DNA of 64,000 nucleotides from Quercus robur. Taxonomy: Eukaryota; Streptophyta; Magnoliopsida; Fagales; Fagaceae. The notes under the pieces were generated by a model. The model had not been told where the DNA came from and searched no databases. It saw only the letters and a list, made by a program, of their open reading frames with translations. The DNA lies in assembly GCF_932294415.1 (NCBI RefSeq), contig NC_065536.1, positions 38,563,854-38,627,853 of the forward strand. Direction: 5' to 3'. Below are positions 1-11,650 of the stretch, in pieces. A program made the translations under genes and the position numbers. How positions within the stretch are numbered: the first letter of the stretch is position 1; each line of letters starts with the position of its first letter.

Positions 1-599
1 CCTTATACCAACCTATAGTTAAACCCTTATCCCAATACACAATTGGACTTGTAATGTAATGACAATCTCTCCTTTTCAATGCATGGCTCCCAATACATGA
101 CTAACCAATCAATGCATAGATCTAAGTACGTGACTAACACACCAACATTCCCAGTAATGACAATCTCTCCTTTGCATTAAGTTGCATCATTTGTGACAGC
201 CCATAAAACAATCATTATATATGTTTAGGGTTGTGAGAAAAGAAAGCCCAAACATCTATTCATGGATTGGAGTGAAATCAGATCTGAAAAACTGATTTTC
301 ATAAACCTCAACAAATAACCTATCTATCGAGAAGCTGTCGAGCATTGGGCTGAAACAGCTTTTTAAACCTAGATAGATACTAGTTATCAAGCTTTAAAAT
401 CCAGCACATCTTCACTTAATTTTTGGATAGACTTGCATGGCTTTAACACTTGAACTTGAAACCTTATTCCTTGAAGCATTAAACACATCCTAGATCTACC
501 CAATTACAAGTAAAGTGCATTTTGTCAAAGGATTAGCCAATACTATATTGACATATATTCCTAACATTGATTCACATATGTCCTAACAACCAAGTATTT
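1..599. other. intergenic DNA, no gene recognised
   Basis: AT-rich sequence with no recognisable coding region, RNA gene or clear repeat. It adjoins the 3' end of the degenerate minus-strand transposon protein that follows and may be its untranslated or more decayed continuation. Confidence 0.5.
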
Positions 600-2201
600 T
601 CTGAAGAGTTCAAAACCCTCCACGTAGTAGTTGCACAACTTGTCCAAGTACTCGTCAGAAGCCTTGAACTTCTCCACCACCTCTATCCCTACCTTCTTAA
701 CCTTTGAAAGAGCCTCATATATTTGCTTATCTTTCAACTTTGAGAAAGCCTTCTCAGTATCAATGCTCTTCTCCAGAACTGTTAGACGATCCTTGTCCTT
801 CTTGGCTTCATCAATAAGAGTAGTGACTCATTCTCGGTTGAAAGAGACTTGGTCTTGGATTGAGCCTCAGCCAACTTTCCTTCATAATCCAAACACTTCC
901 CCGAAATGTACAGGGATTCACCTAACACCTGCAAAGAAGAGAAACAAGCATGAGAAAGCAAAACACAACTAAAAAAGAAAGAAGGCCTTCCTTCATAGTT
1001 CGTACCTACATAACCTTGTGCACATAAGACGACATCCACTCATGTGACGATATCATCCCCAAAGGAGAAAGACCGTCGATTGATATCACTTTATGGGCCT
1101 TCAGCACTGCGGCACCTACATCGTCCTAGAAAGAACTTGGGAAAGCCTTGTCCTTTTTCTTGGCTTTGGAAGCACCACTAGTAGAGGCAATCAACTCTAG
1201 AGAAGAGGTAGGCGAGGTTTGATGCTGGGGGTAAATGTAGCAATGGGCGAAGTCACCATGGGATCGTCCTTAGGTGGCTCCGCATCCCTTTAGCATTTTC
1301 TCGTCAGAAGGCTACCAGTCAGGCCAACCTTAGCCTTCTTCTCTTGAACTTCGACCAATTTGGCTTTGCCGAATCTAGTCATCATTCCTATAAACAAAGT
1401 GAAGGGAAATAAGTACAAGTACATTAAGTCTACCCAAACGACAATTCAACGAACTTACTCTTCTTAACGATCTCAACGTTCCTTTGGACGTACTTGGAAG
1501 GCTCTAGTCCAAGGAAATGCAGAAAAAGAGATAGGGGAGAGATAAGCTCGTCAAAATCCTTAATTTTCTCAAGATATTCTCTGACTTTCTCAACACAAGT
1601 GTGCTACCTCCCTTTCAGACGAGGACGAGTGGAAGCCGCAAAAACGAAAATATTAACATAAGCATCACAAACATCTAGAGAATTAAGTGCGTATAAATAA
1701 AATAAATTGAAAGACACACCAGACACAGGAATTTCCCAACTATGAAGCAGCTTGGGGGCATCGTCTAGGCCTTCACCCAGAACGAACTCCTAACCATCAC
1801 CAAAGACGAAGAAGACATCCATGTCACCATACAACATACCACTATCCTCCACGAGTTTGGTACTAACTGGGCTGGGGCAAGTTGTAAAAGGAAGAAAAGC
1901 TCTCTAATGAAGAAATGGACTAGAAAACAGAGCCCACTGATGAAGTCAGCTTCGTAAAAGCACACTTTGTCAGCATAGGAGTGACATGCCCTATCGTCAC
2001 TATCCGGTATCCTAATTTTAAAAAGGAAGGGAATTAGAACCTATCCCTAATCCTCTTCTCATCCTTTTCCTTAAGAGAACAACATATACCCCAAGCCTTA
2101 TATGGAGTAGAAGGAGAACTGACTTTAAGGACACCACGATCCTTGGACGAAGACAAACCCGTCTCGAGCTCGCTAGACCTAACCTTACCTCCCTCTGACA
2201 T
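600..2201 (-). pseudogene. degenerate gypsy-type transposon protein (PF04195-like) with coiled-coil C-terminus
   Basis: Read on the minus strand from an ATG at 2201 (MSEGGKVRSSELETG). Several frames must be followed. The part around 1960-1765 reads FYEADFISGLCFLVHFFIREL followed by LAPAQLVPNSWRIVV, which is how I remember the plant 'putative gypsy type transposon' family (PF04195). Further on, around 1200-1030, comes a lysine-rich linker (SKAKKKDK). Around 900-600 lies an acidic/lysine-rich coiled coil (LEKSIDTEKAFSKLKDKQ, then DEYLDKLCNYYVEGF). Frameshifts and stops occur, for example in the linker and around 1765. The family assignment is from memory; function is unknown. This is a dead copy. 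Confidence 0.6.
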
Positions 2202-3216
2202 TGTCAAAGATTGGGCGATCCTTATAAAACGATGAACTAAGGGAAATAGAAAAAGCAAAACAAACCTATATGGAAAGTTCTTCTCTACAAATAACCCTAC
2301 TGTAGGACGTTTTCTACCTACAATCCCAAGCAAATTACACAATCGAGCAAAGAAAAAAGAAACTGAGGGACAGTCTGACCAAACTAAGAAGTAATCTTCC
2401 ATGAAAAACTTACGAGAAAATAAAGAAGAAACAAAGAAGAGTAAGGAAGAAGAAGAACTCCAAAGTAGATGAAATGCCACAAATAAAAAACTGAAAAAAG
2501 AATGAGAAGAAAAGGAGGCAAAAGACACAAAATAAGTGGGGGTCATGCGCGGGGAAATCAAGGAAAACTGACATGACAAGGACATCCTGACCATACACAT
2601 GGCACGTGGCAGACAAGACATCATTTTGCAATAAATGTGCCGAACACAAAACACAAAGCGACGGACAATTATGTTCCTACCTCGTCTCAAAGACAAGAAC
2701 ATAAACAGGGGGGCAGCTAATGAGTCTAAAATAACATGGGATCGTCATTCCATGTCAAATGACGACCCGAGCAAGCATTACACATTGATTGCGTGTATTG
2801 ATGATGAAAAGTAACGGATGGAGCAACAGTAACAAGTGAGCTGTGTACTTCAGGGCTCCCATTAATGACACACTAGCCGTTGCCTATAAATACTGAGATT
2901 CATTACCCATTAAGACAGAAAACAACTACAAAAGGAAAGGACAACACAATCCAAAGGTACACACATATACTCACCCAAAAATCACTCCAAGTCATTTTTC
3001 TCTCTGAATCATTTTTCTTCCTTTCTAACTTAAGCATTAGAGTGTTTTTGGCAAACACCAAACCAGTGTATTACACTTCTTTCTCAAGCTTTCTTGCAGG
3101 TTTGGACCAAAGACATGACCCATCACAAGATCATCCATCCAATGAGACATGGTCCTCAACTTGGTGATTTTTTGCATCATCACCTAGTGTAGGGCTCAAT
3201 AATAATTAGACTTGGG
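2202..3216. other. non-coding, possible LTR/promoter sequence
   Basis: No conserved protein was recognised; the open frames here look random or AT-driven. A TATAAATA box-like string occurs at 2885-2892, followed by a purine-rich A/G stretch, as in LTR promoters. No matching partner LTR or terminal TG/CA pair could be fixed, so the assignment is weak. Confidence 0.3.
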
Positions 3217-5815
3217 TTGGGTTTTCTGAAAACATGGGGAAAAAGTTTTGTAATGCAAGTTCCAATGTACTTTAAAAATATTTTCAATAAGATGAATTCT
3301 AATTTGGCTTACTTTGATGTGTCCTATAACATTGAAATTTTGCACTTAAATGATTCAAATGAATTTGAAAATAAAATTAATAAACTATTGGAAAAGAGAA
3401 TTGAACCTATGGAACCAACTCTTGAAACTATTAATTTGGGCAATGATGAGAATCCACGCTTAATTAAAATTGGCTCAACTCTAAATGAAAAAGAAAGAAA
3501 AGATCTTCAAGAACTCCTCACGGAATTCCAAGAGGTGTTTGCATGGTCCTATGAAGATATGCCTGGAATTGACCCCGAGATAGCTCAGCATCACATTGAT
3601 ATTCATGATCACATGGTGCCCATCAAGCGAAAATTAAGAAGAATGAGGACTGAATGGCTCTTAAAAATCAAAGAGGAAGTCATAAAGCAATTAAAGGTAG
3701 GGTTCATTAAACCTATGCACCAAGCCAAATGGATAGCCAATGTCACGCTCGTACCTAAGAAGGATAGGAAGGTGAGTCTTAGTGGATAACACAACAACAA
3801 GTGCCTTGATGTCTTTCATGGATGGTTCCCAAGGACATGACCAAAACCACCTTCACTACTGAATGGGGAATCTATTATTGCATAGTGATGCTGTTTGGCC
3901 TCAAGAATGATAGGGCAACCTACCAAAGGATGGCTACAACCTTGCTACATGATATGATGCATAATGAGGTAGAGGTGTATGTTGATGATATGATAGTGAA
4001 ATCCAAGGATAGAGGTAGCCACACCATAAACTTGAGGAAGTTTTTCGAGTGGATTAAAGAATATAGATTGAGGTTGAATCCACAAAAGTGCACCTTTGGA
4101 GTAACCGCCGGAAAATTGCTAGGCTTCCTAGTGAGTGATAAATGGATAGAAGTTGACCCATCTAAGATTAAAGCCATATTGGAGATGCCTCCACCCAAAA
4201 GTGAGAAAGAGATTAGGGGTTTCTTAGGTTGATTGCAATACATTAGTCAATTCATTGCCAAGCTCACCTCTACTTGTGAGCCCATCTTCAAACTCCTAAG
4301 AAAGAATGAACCACATACATGGAATCATGAGTGCCAAAAAGCCTTTGAACTTATCAAGGAATATCTTCTCCACCCACCTATCCTAGTGCCTCCACAATAT
4401 GGAAAACTCATACTCCTATGCCTCTCTATCATAGGGGATGTGGTTGGAAGTATGAATGCAAAAGAAGACAACGACAAGAATTACAAGACTAGGTACACTC
4501 CCATAGAAAAGTCATGCTTTGCACTTGTTTGGGCTATGTAGAAATTCAGACATACCGTCTTACCTTTCCAAATATGGGTGGTAGCAAGAATGGACCCACT
4601 GAAATATCTCTTTGTGAAAATCTCTTTGAGTGGAAGATTGTCAAGATGGTTGATCTTGTTGGTAGAATTCGATTTGAAGTATGTGGCTAGGAAAACTATC
4701 AAAGGAAGTGTCGTGTTAGATTTCTGTGCCGAGAATCCTATAGAGGGGGAGAATGGTAAAGAAGACTTTCCAGATGAGGACATTTTGAATGTTGAGTTAG
4801 GGGCATATAAGATGTACTTTGATGAAGCCGTAAACCGATTTGGGAATGGGATAGGAATACTCTTGATCACTCTTGAGGGATCTCACATACCTTTGGCAAT
4901 CAAGTTGAACTTTGAAGTAACAAATAATATGGCTAACTATGAGGCTTGTATTACTGAAATGGAAGCTTTTCGAGAATTGGGGGTAAAGGAGGTTGAAGTC
5001 TTTGGAGATTCAACTTTAGTTATAGCCCAAGCACAAAAATTGTGGAAAGTGAAGGAGGAACACTTGAAGCCTTATCAACAATACTTAGAGGACTTGACCA
5101 AGACCTTTGACAAGATTATGTACACAATCATCCCTAGAGCTCAAAATCAATTTGTTGATGCCCTAGCTACCTTAGCCTCCATGGTTGAAATACCCAAGGG
5201 AGTATGGACATGACCCTTGGAGATTGAGCAAAGTTATGAGGAAGTGCACAAAGGGAAAACCAAAGTTTAAGTAATGACTGTAAAGGAAGAGGAAGTTCCA
5301 TGATACTGTGACATCATGAAGTTCTTGGAACTAGAGGCATATCTGGATGGTGCTAACAAGAGAGAATGTCGTTCCATTAGGATGATGGCAACTCAATACA
5401 TCCTATATGGGGGACAACTCTATAGAAGATCATATGATGGCATACACCTTCGTCGCTTGAAGAAGGAAGAAACCGAGAAAGGAATGGAAGAAGTTCATCA
5501 AGAGATTTGTGGCCCTCATATGAATGGGAGAATGTTAGCCAAGAAAATCCTAAGGATAAGGTACTTCTAGAATACAATAGAGACCGATTATGTGGACTAT
5601 GTGAAGAGTTGCCATGATTTTCAAACACACGCCAACTTAAACCATGTATCGCCAAGTGAGTTGTATAGCATGACTTCTCCCTGGCCGTTCTTGATTTAGG
5701 GCATAGATGTGATTGGAAGGATAGCCCCTACGGCTTCAAATGGGCATGAATACATTTTGGTAGCAATTGACTATTTCACCAAGTAGGTAGAAGCAAGCAT
5801 CTATGTCATGGAACA
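3217..5815 (+). pseudogene. Ty3/gypsy pol remnant (RT, RNase H, integrase N-part)
   Basis: A decayed gypsy polyprotein. At 3217-3789: the protease-RT linker with EVFAWSYEDMPGIDPEIAQH and the start of RT. At 3822-4232: the RT palm with YVDDMIVKS (catalytic DD pair) and the LNPQKCTFGV motif. At 4233-4541: the RT-linked RNase H region. At 4578-5213: an additional RNase H-like domain (YFDEAVNRFGNGIGILL, MANYEACI, VFGDSTLVIAQ), as in Athila/Tat-type elements. At 5316-5830: the integrase zinc-binding region and the start of the core (PWPFLI, then GIDVIGRI). The frames are broken by stops at 3787, 4230, 4540, 5211, 5568 and others. Gag and protease are missing at the 5' end. The 3' end runs into a copia fragment near 5830-5840. 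Confidence 0.9.
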
Positions 5816-5839
5816 TTAGATTTGATTAAGCAATCAAGT

Positions 5840-6828
5840 CATTTTGGTAGTAATGTTCCTAGTGCTTTATGTTGATGATATTCTACTTATTGGAAATGAT
5901 GCAGGGGTAATGTTATCAGAAAAGGTTTGGTTGTCAAGCCAATTTAATATGAAGGACATGGGTGAGGCTAACTTTATTCTAGGGATTAAGCTTTGGCGAG
6001 ATCACGAGAATAAGATGTTAGGCTTGTCACAAGCTGGATATATAGATAAGGTTCTGAAATGGTTTAGCATGCAAAACTCCAAGAAAGGATTACTTCCTTT
6101 CAGACAGGGAGTTCCTCTATCTGATGACCAAAGGCCTAAGACTATTGAGGAATAAAATATGATGAGACATATTCCCTATGCTTCTAAAGTGGGAAGTCTC
6201 ATGTATGCCATGCTTTGTACTAGGCCAGATATCTGTTATTCAGTTGGCATGGTCAGCCGATATCAATCAAATCCAGGACTAAAACATTGGCAAGTTGTAA
6301 AGCACATTCTCAAATATCTACGAAGAACGAGAGATTATATGCTTGTTTACCGATGTGAGGATTTGATACCTATTGGCTATACAGATTCAGATTTTCAGTT
6401 AGACCTTGATTTTAGAAAGTCCACTTTAGGTTGTATATTCACCTTAGGAGGTGGAGCCATAAGTTGGAGGAGTATTAAGCAATCTTGTATTGCTGAATCC
6501 ATCATGGAGGCTAAATATGTTGCTGCTTGTGAGGCGGCAAAGGAAGCTACTTGGTGCTGTAAGAATGGAGCAAGTTCCTATCACATTGTTTTGCGACAAT
6601 AGTGGAGCAGTTGCACAATCCAAAGATCCAAGGAATCACAAGAAAGGAAAGCACATTGAAAGAAAGTACCATATCATTCGAGACATTGTTGCTCGAGGAG
6701 ATGAAGTAGTAGCAAAGATTGATAGTGCAAATAATCTAGCAGATCCCTTTACCAAAGCCTTGCTCCAAAGGATCTTTGAGTCACATTTGGAGGGAATGGG
6801 AGTTAGATTAGTGCACAATAGTCTTTAG
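5840..6828 (+). pseudogene. Ty1/copia RT C-terminal part and RNase H remnant
   Basis: Begins within the copia RT active-site region (VLYVDDILLIGND at about 5860-5900) and continues through FNMKDMGEANFILGIKL. After a stop at 6155 comes the RNase H part (MRHIPYASKVGSLMYAMLCT, TRPDICYSVGMVSRY, IPIGYTDSDFQ, CIAESIMEAKYVAACEA). A frameshift near 6560 moves the remainder to another frame (ITLFCDNSGAVAQSK, KHIERKYHIIRD, NLADPFTKAL), which ends at 6828. Gag, protease, integrase and most of RT are absent. The polypurine tract and 3' LTR follow directly, so this is the true 3' end of a copia element. Confidence 0.93.
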
Positions 6829-6842
6829 GGCAAGTGGGAGAT
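6829..6842 (+). other. polypurine tract of the copia element
   Basis: The purine-rich GGGCAAGTGGGAG lies directly before the LTR, separated by two bases, where plus-strand priming takes place in copia elements. Confidence 0.75.
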
Positions 6843-8244
6843 TGTTAGGATTAGTGCCCTTAAATCCTATTGAATGATGCTATGGATGACATTATGTATG
6901 ACTTAATGTTATGATTAATAAAGTTGTTTTATTATTATCTAAAATAATGGTAACATGAATATTTGGACATTATCATATTGTCCATGAGATGCATAGTATG
7001 TGATTTATGTGATTTAGTCACATAAGATATAAATCACAAGTTCTTTGTAAACTCAAAATTTTAGTTCGTAGTCAGTGATAAAATTCGGCATTTCATCTGC
7101 GAAGACTATAACATATCAACTAGGATGATTTGTCTTGATCATAGAAGTGAAGACTTCTAGTTGATATGTTGATATGCTTTAAGAGTTAAGACATATTGAA
7201 CTGGATCACTGTAAGATTTATTATTCTCCTAATGACTGTCAAATGAATAATAAATCTCATGACTTCTATTTACATGAACTCTTAATCCTGAGAGAATAAT
7301 GGACCTGATCATGAAGTGTAGGTTGCTTTGATATATCAGGAGTGAGATTTGAAGTCAGGATCAAAACCTCAATATGTTGGGCAGCCACATTTAGTGTAAA
7401 TGGAACATATATTCTCAAGATGGAATTCATAATCTCTTAACAAAGATATAAAATATTCCCTTGAGATAAGTTTAGTGGGTTTGGTTATTCAGAATGTTAG
7501 GCCTAACCACTTTAGTAAGGAGTTACTAAAGCATGTATTTATGAAATTGGATTTCATAAATATATGATGAATAACTTAAAGGATTAAACCGGGTACTCAA
7601 GGATTAAAATGTAGTAATCTTCAAAGTGGCAGTCAACCTACATGACTTTGTATTACTACGAATATTTTATGAAGGGGTTGCATGTATAATAAAGTCTTGG
7701 GATATAATTTATTAATAAGGTCTAGAGTGCAATTATATTTACATAGTAGCATTAAATATAATTAATGGTAACTTTGGACTTGTCAAGAGTTGACAGAAAA
7801 GCCCAAGGCCCATTGGAGTTAGAGTCTTATTTGTTCCTTTTTGGTCTCATTCCAAGCCACATACTAAAGTCCAATTAGAATGACCCAAAAGGCTAACCCA
7901 ATTAGATAATCAGTTATAATGAGAGAAATATACAGAATTAATTAAGTGAATGAAATTATTTGTATGTAAGTGTTAGACACTCTCTTATTCTCCCTTGAAC
8001 ACACACATATAAATTGATTGAGAGATAACACTTCTTAAGCACAAGTGGAATTGGAGTGAAGATTAAAAGTGTCCCTAAGTACTTCTAATCTTTGGTTTTG
8101 AATTTCACCGCACCAAGGTACACTTTCTTGTTCTTATATTCTGAAATTTACATAGTACATGTTATCAATTGCATATGAAGTAGATCCGTTATTTTTCCCG
8201 CTGTGTATGTTTTGTATGCAATACAAAAATGTATTTTTCCAACA
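6843..8244 (+). repeat. copia 3' LTR (1402 bp)
   Basis: Begins TGTTAGGATTAGTGCCC after the polypurine tract and ends TTTTTCCAACA, so it has the usual TG...CA ends. A related solo copy lies at 42832-44208 with the same start (TGTTAGGGTTTGTGCCC) and end (TTTTTCCAACA), which confirms both limits. No 5' LTR of this element is in the window. Confidence 0.88.
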
Positions 8245-8880
8245 TTATACCTGAAGAAGAAGAGGACTTCCTGCAAAGAAGCTTCCTTCCTTCCTGTGAA
8301 AGGCATCCAAACCATTAAGGGTCTCCACCAAGATCAAACTCATTAGGTTTCCTCTCTTTATCTCATATGCTATCCTGCAAATCCGAAAGTCCACACAATA
8401 CGAGTTTTGAACCAAGAAATACCTTGCAAGAGCACACATGCAAAAGGCACGAAGAAAGTACGAGCGTGGCCTCTCACCCACAGTGAAGGTTAAACCGGAT
8501 AAGTACTCAAAAACTAACTTAAGGTTGAGCTTCCTAAAGACACACCACCTATTTACCATGGTGGAAGGAATGTCCGACAAGACTTGCGGCAAGGAGGTGA
8601 GATCCTCGCCCATGGTAGGGAAGATAAGATCATCAATCTCCGATTCACCCATGATAGCAGCAAATTCCTCAATATTGGGGCATAGTTCTATTCCGTTGAA
8701 GTGGAATATATGCTGAGAAGGAACCCAGTAGTTAACAACAGCACAAAGAAGAGGCTCATCCACCATAATTTGATGGTAGGGGAAGATGCAAGAAAGACCA
8801 TAAGGAGCAATGGAATCCTTGAAATCGGGACCAGGCTTCCTAATCCAAGTAGAGACATCAAGAGGAGAGTTTTCTGCCAA
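8245..8880 (-). CDS. plant-mobile-domain-like / transposon-associated protein, apparently 3'-truncated
   Basis: An uninterrupted 211-codon minus-strand frame starting MAENSPLDVSTWIRKPG. Recognisable parts are HIFHFNGIELCPNIEEFAAI at about residues 56-75, then PTMGEDLTSLPQVL and MVNRWCVFRKLNLKLVFEYL. I remember these as typical of plant proteins related to the plant mobile domain or gag-like 'hypothetical' families. The frame ends LLLQ-V-stop, exactly where the copia LTR terminus abuts (8244/8245). Relatives, as I recall them, continue beyond LLLQ. The end is therefore either an LTR truncation or a splice donor (CAG|GTATAA). Function unknown; expression is not demonstrable from sequence. The absence of internal stops contrasts with the decayed neighbours. 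Confidence 0.55.
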   Translation of the reverse strand: MAENSPLDVSTWIRKPGPDFKDSIAPYGLSCIFPYHQIMVDEPLLCAVVNYWVPSQHIFHFNGIELCPNIEEFAAIMGESEIDDLIFPTMGEDLTSLPQVLSDIPSTMVNRWCVFRKLNLKLVFEYLSGLTFTVGERPRSYFLRAFCMCALARYFLVQNSYCVDFRICRIAYEIKRGNLMSLILVETLNGLDAFHRKEGSFFAGSPLLLQV

Positions 8881-8984
8881 TAGGAGGCCTCAAAAAGTAT
8901 TCTCTGGATTTGAAATACGTGGGTGAGGGTTTTGAACTCAAACGACTACTTTTATACTTAAGTGAGTCAGTTAGGGTTTTTTCT

Positions 8985-9075
8985 GATTTCCGTCCCACGT
9001 ACGCAAAGTCAACCTTGCGTATGCAAAGTCAAAGCTGTGTACGCAGGCCCATCCCCACGTACGCATGGTGCTTGG
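8985..9075. repeat. degenerate CGTACGCA repeat cluster 1
   Basis: Four or more imperfect copies of a CGTACGCA/CGTATGCA core occur about 20-30 bp apart, just upstream of the minus-strand frame starting at 8880. A related cluster lies at 11370-11600. Confidence 0.6.
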
Positions 9076-9413
9076 CAGAAGCCCATTCTCCCCTGTTTTG
9101 AGCATGGTTTTCACTTCAAGGCATTCCTAGGGTTCCTACAGCCTAAAAGAATCATTCAAGACACATTCCAAGCACAAAATTGCAAGCATCCAAGAAGCAA
9201 AGTTGTATAGAAACATACAATTCATCACATATCTTGTAAATTAAGTGCTAAGTTTCAATCAAAAGCATAAGTGTAAAGAGATGCTGTTAAATACAATCCT
9301 TTGTCTCAAACTTAATTCAAAATGTTTGCTAAAGGGAATAAAAAACATTAATAGCAAAAAAGAAGAAAAAAGCTTTGTGTTGTACGCCTGTATGTGTCTT
9401 GAACTGCAGGTAA

Positions 9414-11160
9414 TCAACAGTGCCGCCTCTTCCTTGGTTGGTAGCTAGGAGTTGCCTCCGAGTCCTCCTTCTCACCATCGTCATCATCATCACCACTGCA
9501 TGGATGGGCCACTCCTCCAAGATCGTACAGCTCCCTTAAGTAGTTGGTCACCTCCAACTTGAGATTCCTGGCCAACCACACCAACTCCTCATGCTTTTGG
9601 ATAGTGGGCTACAAATCAAAGAGAGAAGCATTAGTGACTGAAACAAAAGGAGATGAATGGCAAAAAGAAAAGGACAAAAAAAGAAGAAGAAAGAACTCAT
9701 TGCCCGAGTGTTGGGAGGGAAGGGATAGCCCATGACATTTGGATTACAAGGCATGGCACGCTCTCGAGCAAAGCCATCAGGGCCATAAGCATAGACCGTC
9801 CCGGGGAGATGTGGAGGGTCAATTGGCTCACCGCCAGCCGGTACCCCTTATTACAATTTCCCACATTAAAAGTCATGACAAAAAAAAAAAAAAAAAAAAA
9901 ATAAGAAAAAAAGGAGACTGACAATATACCTGAACAGTAAGGGAAGGCATGAGGTGAGTGATGTTGAACTCCTCATAGTCCAACCCCTCAAGAAGCCGCT
10001 CAGCATAGGAAACATCACTCCCTCACGAGTTGTGTTCAGCATCAATTATGGAGTGTAGGGTAAGCATGAACTCAGGAGGGTCCATCAGAATCTACGGGTC
10101 ATCCCTACCCACCAACTGGCACCTCACCCGCTCCACTAGATTCAACACCCTTAAACCCGCTCCTTCAAGGGTTCGGGTAATCTCTTAATCAATGAGAGTG
10201 GCAAGCTCCAAGTCTGGAGTTGCAAGAAAGGGCTGGCCGGCCCATGGGGCCCAATTAACCTATAATGGCACAAGGTTAGAAGAAGAGTATTCTAAAGGAA
10301 ATGTATGAACAACTAGAACTCTTAAACTTACCTCATTCGAAGTTAACCTAGCAAGATGGGCCCTCACTTAAGGAAACTCCCTCAAAACTAGATCGGTGCC
10401 TGGAGTTATGAGGCCATACCTAACAACTCACCACTGCAAAGGAAGCACAAGCCACAAGTTAGATACAAGATGATAGATTTTGAGATAACATAGTTTACAA
10501 GACTACAAGCTACAATTGAAAGTAAAAAGAATGAAAAGATAACTAACCTCGTGGAACTTCCAAGGCCCTACAAGTTGTCACAAGGTGCCCCGACTAAAAG
10601 TATCAAGAGTGGAGTAGAAATAGGCAAGACGTGCCCGCCCCTAGTTAGCCCTTTGTGCCTCTCCAAAGTCCTAAAAGAGGGTCAACCACCTCAATGACAC
10701 CATTTGTCCACCATTGGCAAAGAGATAAGCCCTCAACAAGTGGAGAAGGAAAGCCCTAGCCATACAGACACACTCCTCCATGGTCCTCTTTGGGAGGAAC
10801 ATGTAGCAGATGGTCTCAATGGAGTATTTCCTCCCTAACATGTCGAGACCCAGCTAGATGCCCGACACACCATCCAAACTGATGATGGCCCCTTCGAAGC
10901 TATGATCGGTCATGCGGAAAAAGTCGTAGGGAGTAACCATCATCTCTCGCTCAGCGATATTAAAGGTGTGGGTAGTGTCCCACCACCTCTCAATGAGGCA
11001 CTGCACCAAAGTAGCACTGCACCAAAGTAGCACTCATAAACTACTCTGAAAGAAGACCAATGATAGGCTCGAAGCCCGCCTCCCGGATATAGCCCCTGGT
11101 TTCGAGGACAAGAAGGTTGTACCACTCCACCACCTTTTTGGTGCTTCCTCTAATAGCATG
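9414..11160 (-). pseudogene. degenerate plant mobile domain (PMD/MAIN-like) protein
   Basis: Minus-strand reading gives RWWDTTHTFNIAEREMMVTP followed by YDFFRMTDHSFEGAIISLDG (about 10990-10870). This matches the plant mobile domain pattern, which has a 'D.THTFH...GEMT.T..D' signature. Downstream come RAFLLHLLRAYLFANGGQMV, RLAYFYSTLDTFSRGTL and a later SYAERLLEGLDYEEFNITHL. The C-terminus is an acidic then basic tail (DDDDDGEKEDSEATPSYQPRK) ending with TGA at 9414-9416. Stops are present (for example a TAG in 'DDP*ILMDPPEF', and after VSGI), and a 16-bp duplication at 10998-11029 shifts the frame. A poly-A run at 9880-9901 lies in a presumed intron. PMD proteins are partly transposon-derived; this copy looks dead. 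Confidence 0.65.
10998..11029. repeat. 16-bp perfect tandem duplication
   Basis: GCACTGCACCAAAGTA occurs twice head to tail (10998-11013 and 11014-11029) inside the PMD-like reading frame. Sixteen is not a multiple of three, so the duplication causes a frameshift. Confidence 0.9.
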
Positions 11161-11369
11161 CAGGGATGATGACTACAAAGAAGAAAAATGATGTTAGATT
11201 CCTAATTGAAGCGGAATTCAGAAAATATGATGTTTTCATGCAAGAATGAAGATGAAAATAGGGATATAGTGATATTCGGATGCAAAAATGACAAAAAGAT
11301 GTGTTAGGATTGCACATGGAGTGAAACAGATGAGAAATAAGTGAAAATGGGTAGAGTTGGGCTTTTGCC

Positions 11370-11595
11370 AGACATCTAACGTATGCGGGTCAAAGCCCAC
11401 GTACACAGACAAGACCTCGTATACGCAAGATCATTCCCACATTCGCAGAGCCTCAAGAGCAGACCCACGTATGCAAGAACAGAGCTGCGTACGCATGAAT
11501 GTAAGCTGCATACATAGGCCCGAGCCTACACACGCAAGAACACTTAAGTTCATGCATCCTTTATAGAGAAGATAAAATGATCCCACGTACACAGG

Positions 11596-11600
<5 letters not shown>
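11370..11600. repeat. degenerate CGTACGCA repeat cluster 2
   Basis: About eight imperfect copies of (T)GCGTACGCA / CGTATGCAAG / CACACGCAAG spaced roughly 20-30 bp. TGCGTACGCA is a perfect 10-bp palindrome. The cluster lies upstream (minus sense) of the PMD-like pseudogene and matches the style of the cluster at 8985-9075. Confidence 0.6.

Positions 11601-11647
<47 letters not shown>
11601..11647. repeat. (CT)n microsatellite
   Basis: About 23 CT units without interruption. Confidence 0.97.

Positions 11648-11650
<3 letters not shown>

Noticed and set aside
9653..9924. Short frames on both strands around a poly-A run
   Set aside because: They include the homopolymer and overlap the minus-strand PMD-like remnant; no domain.
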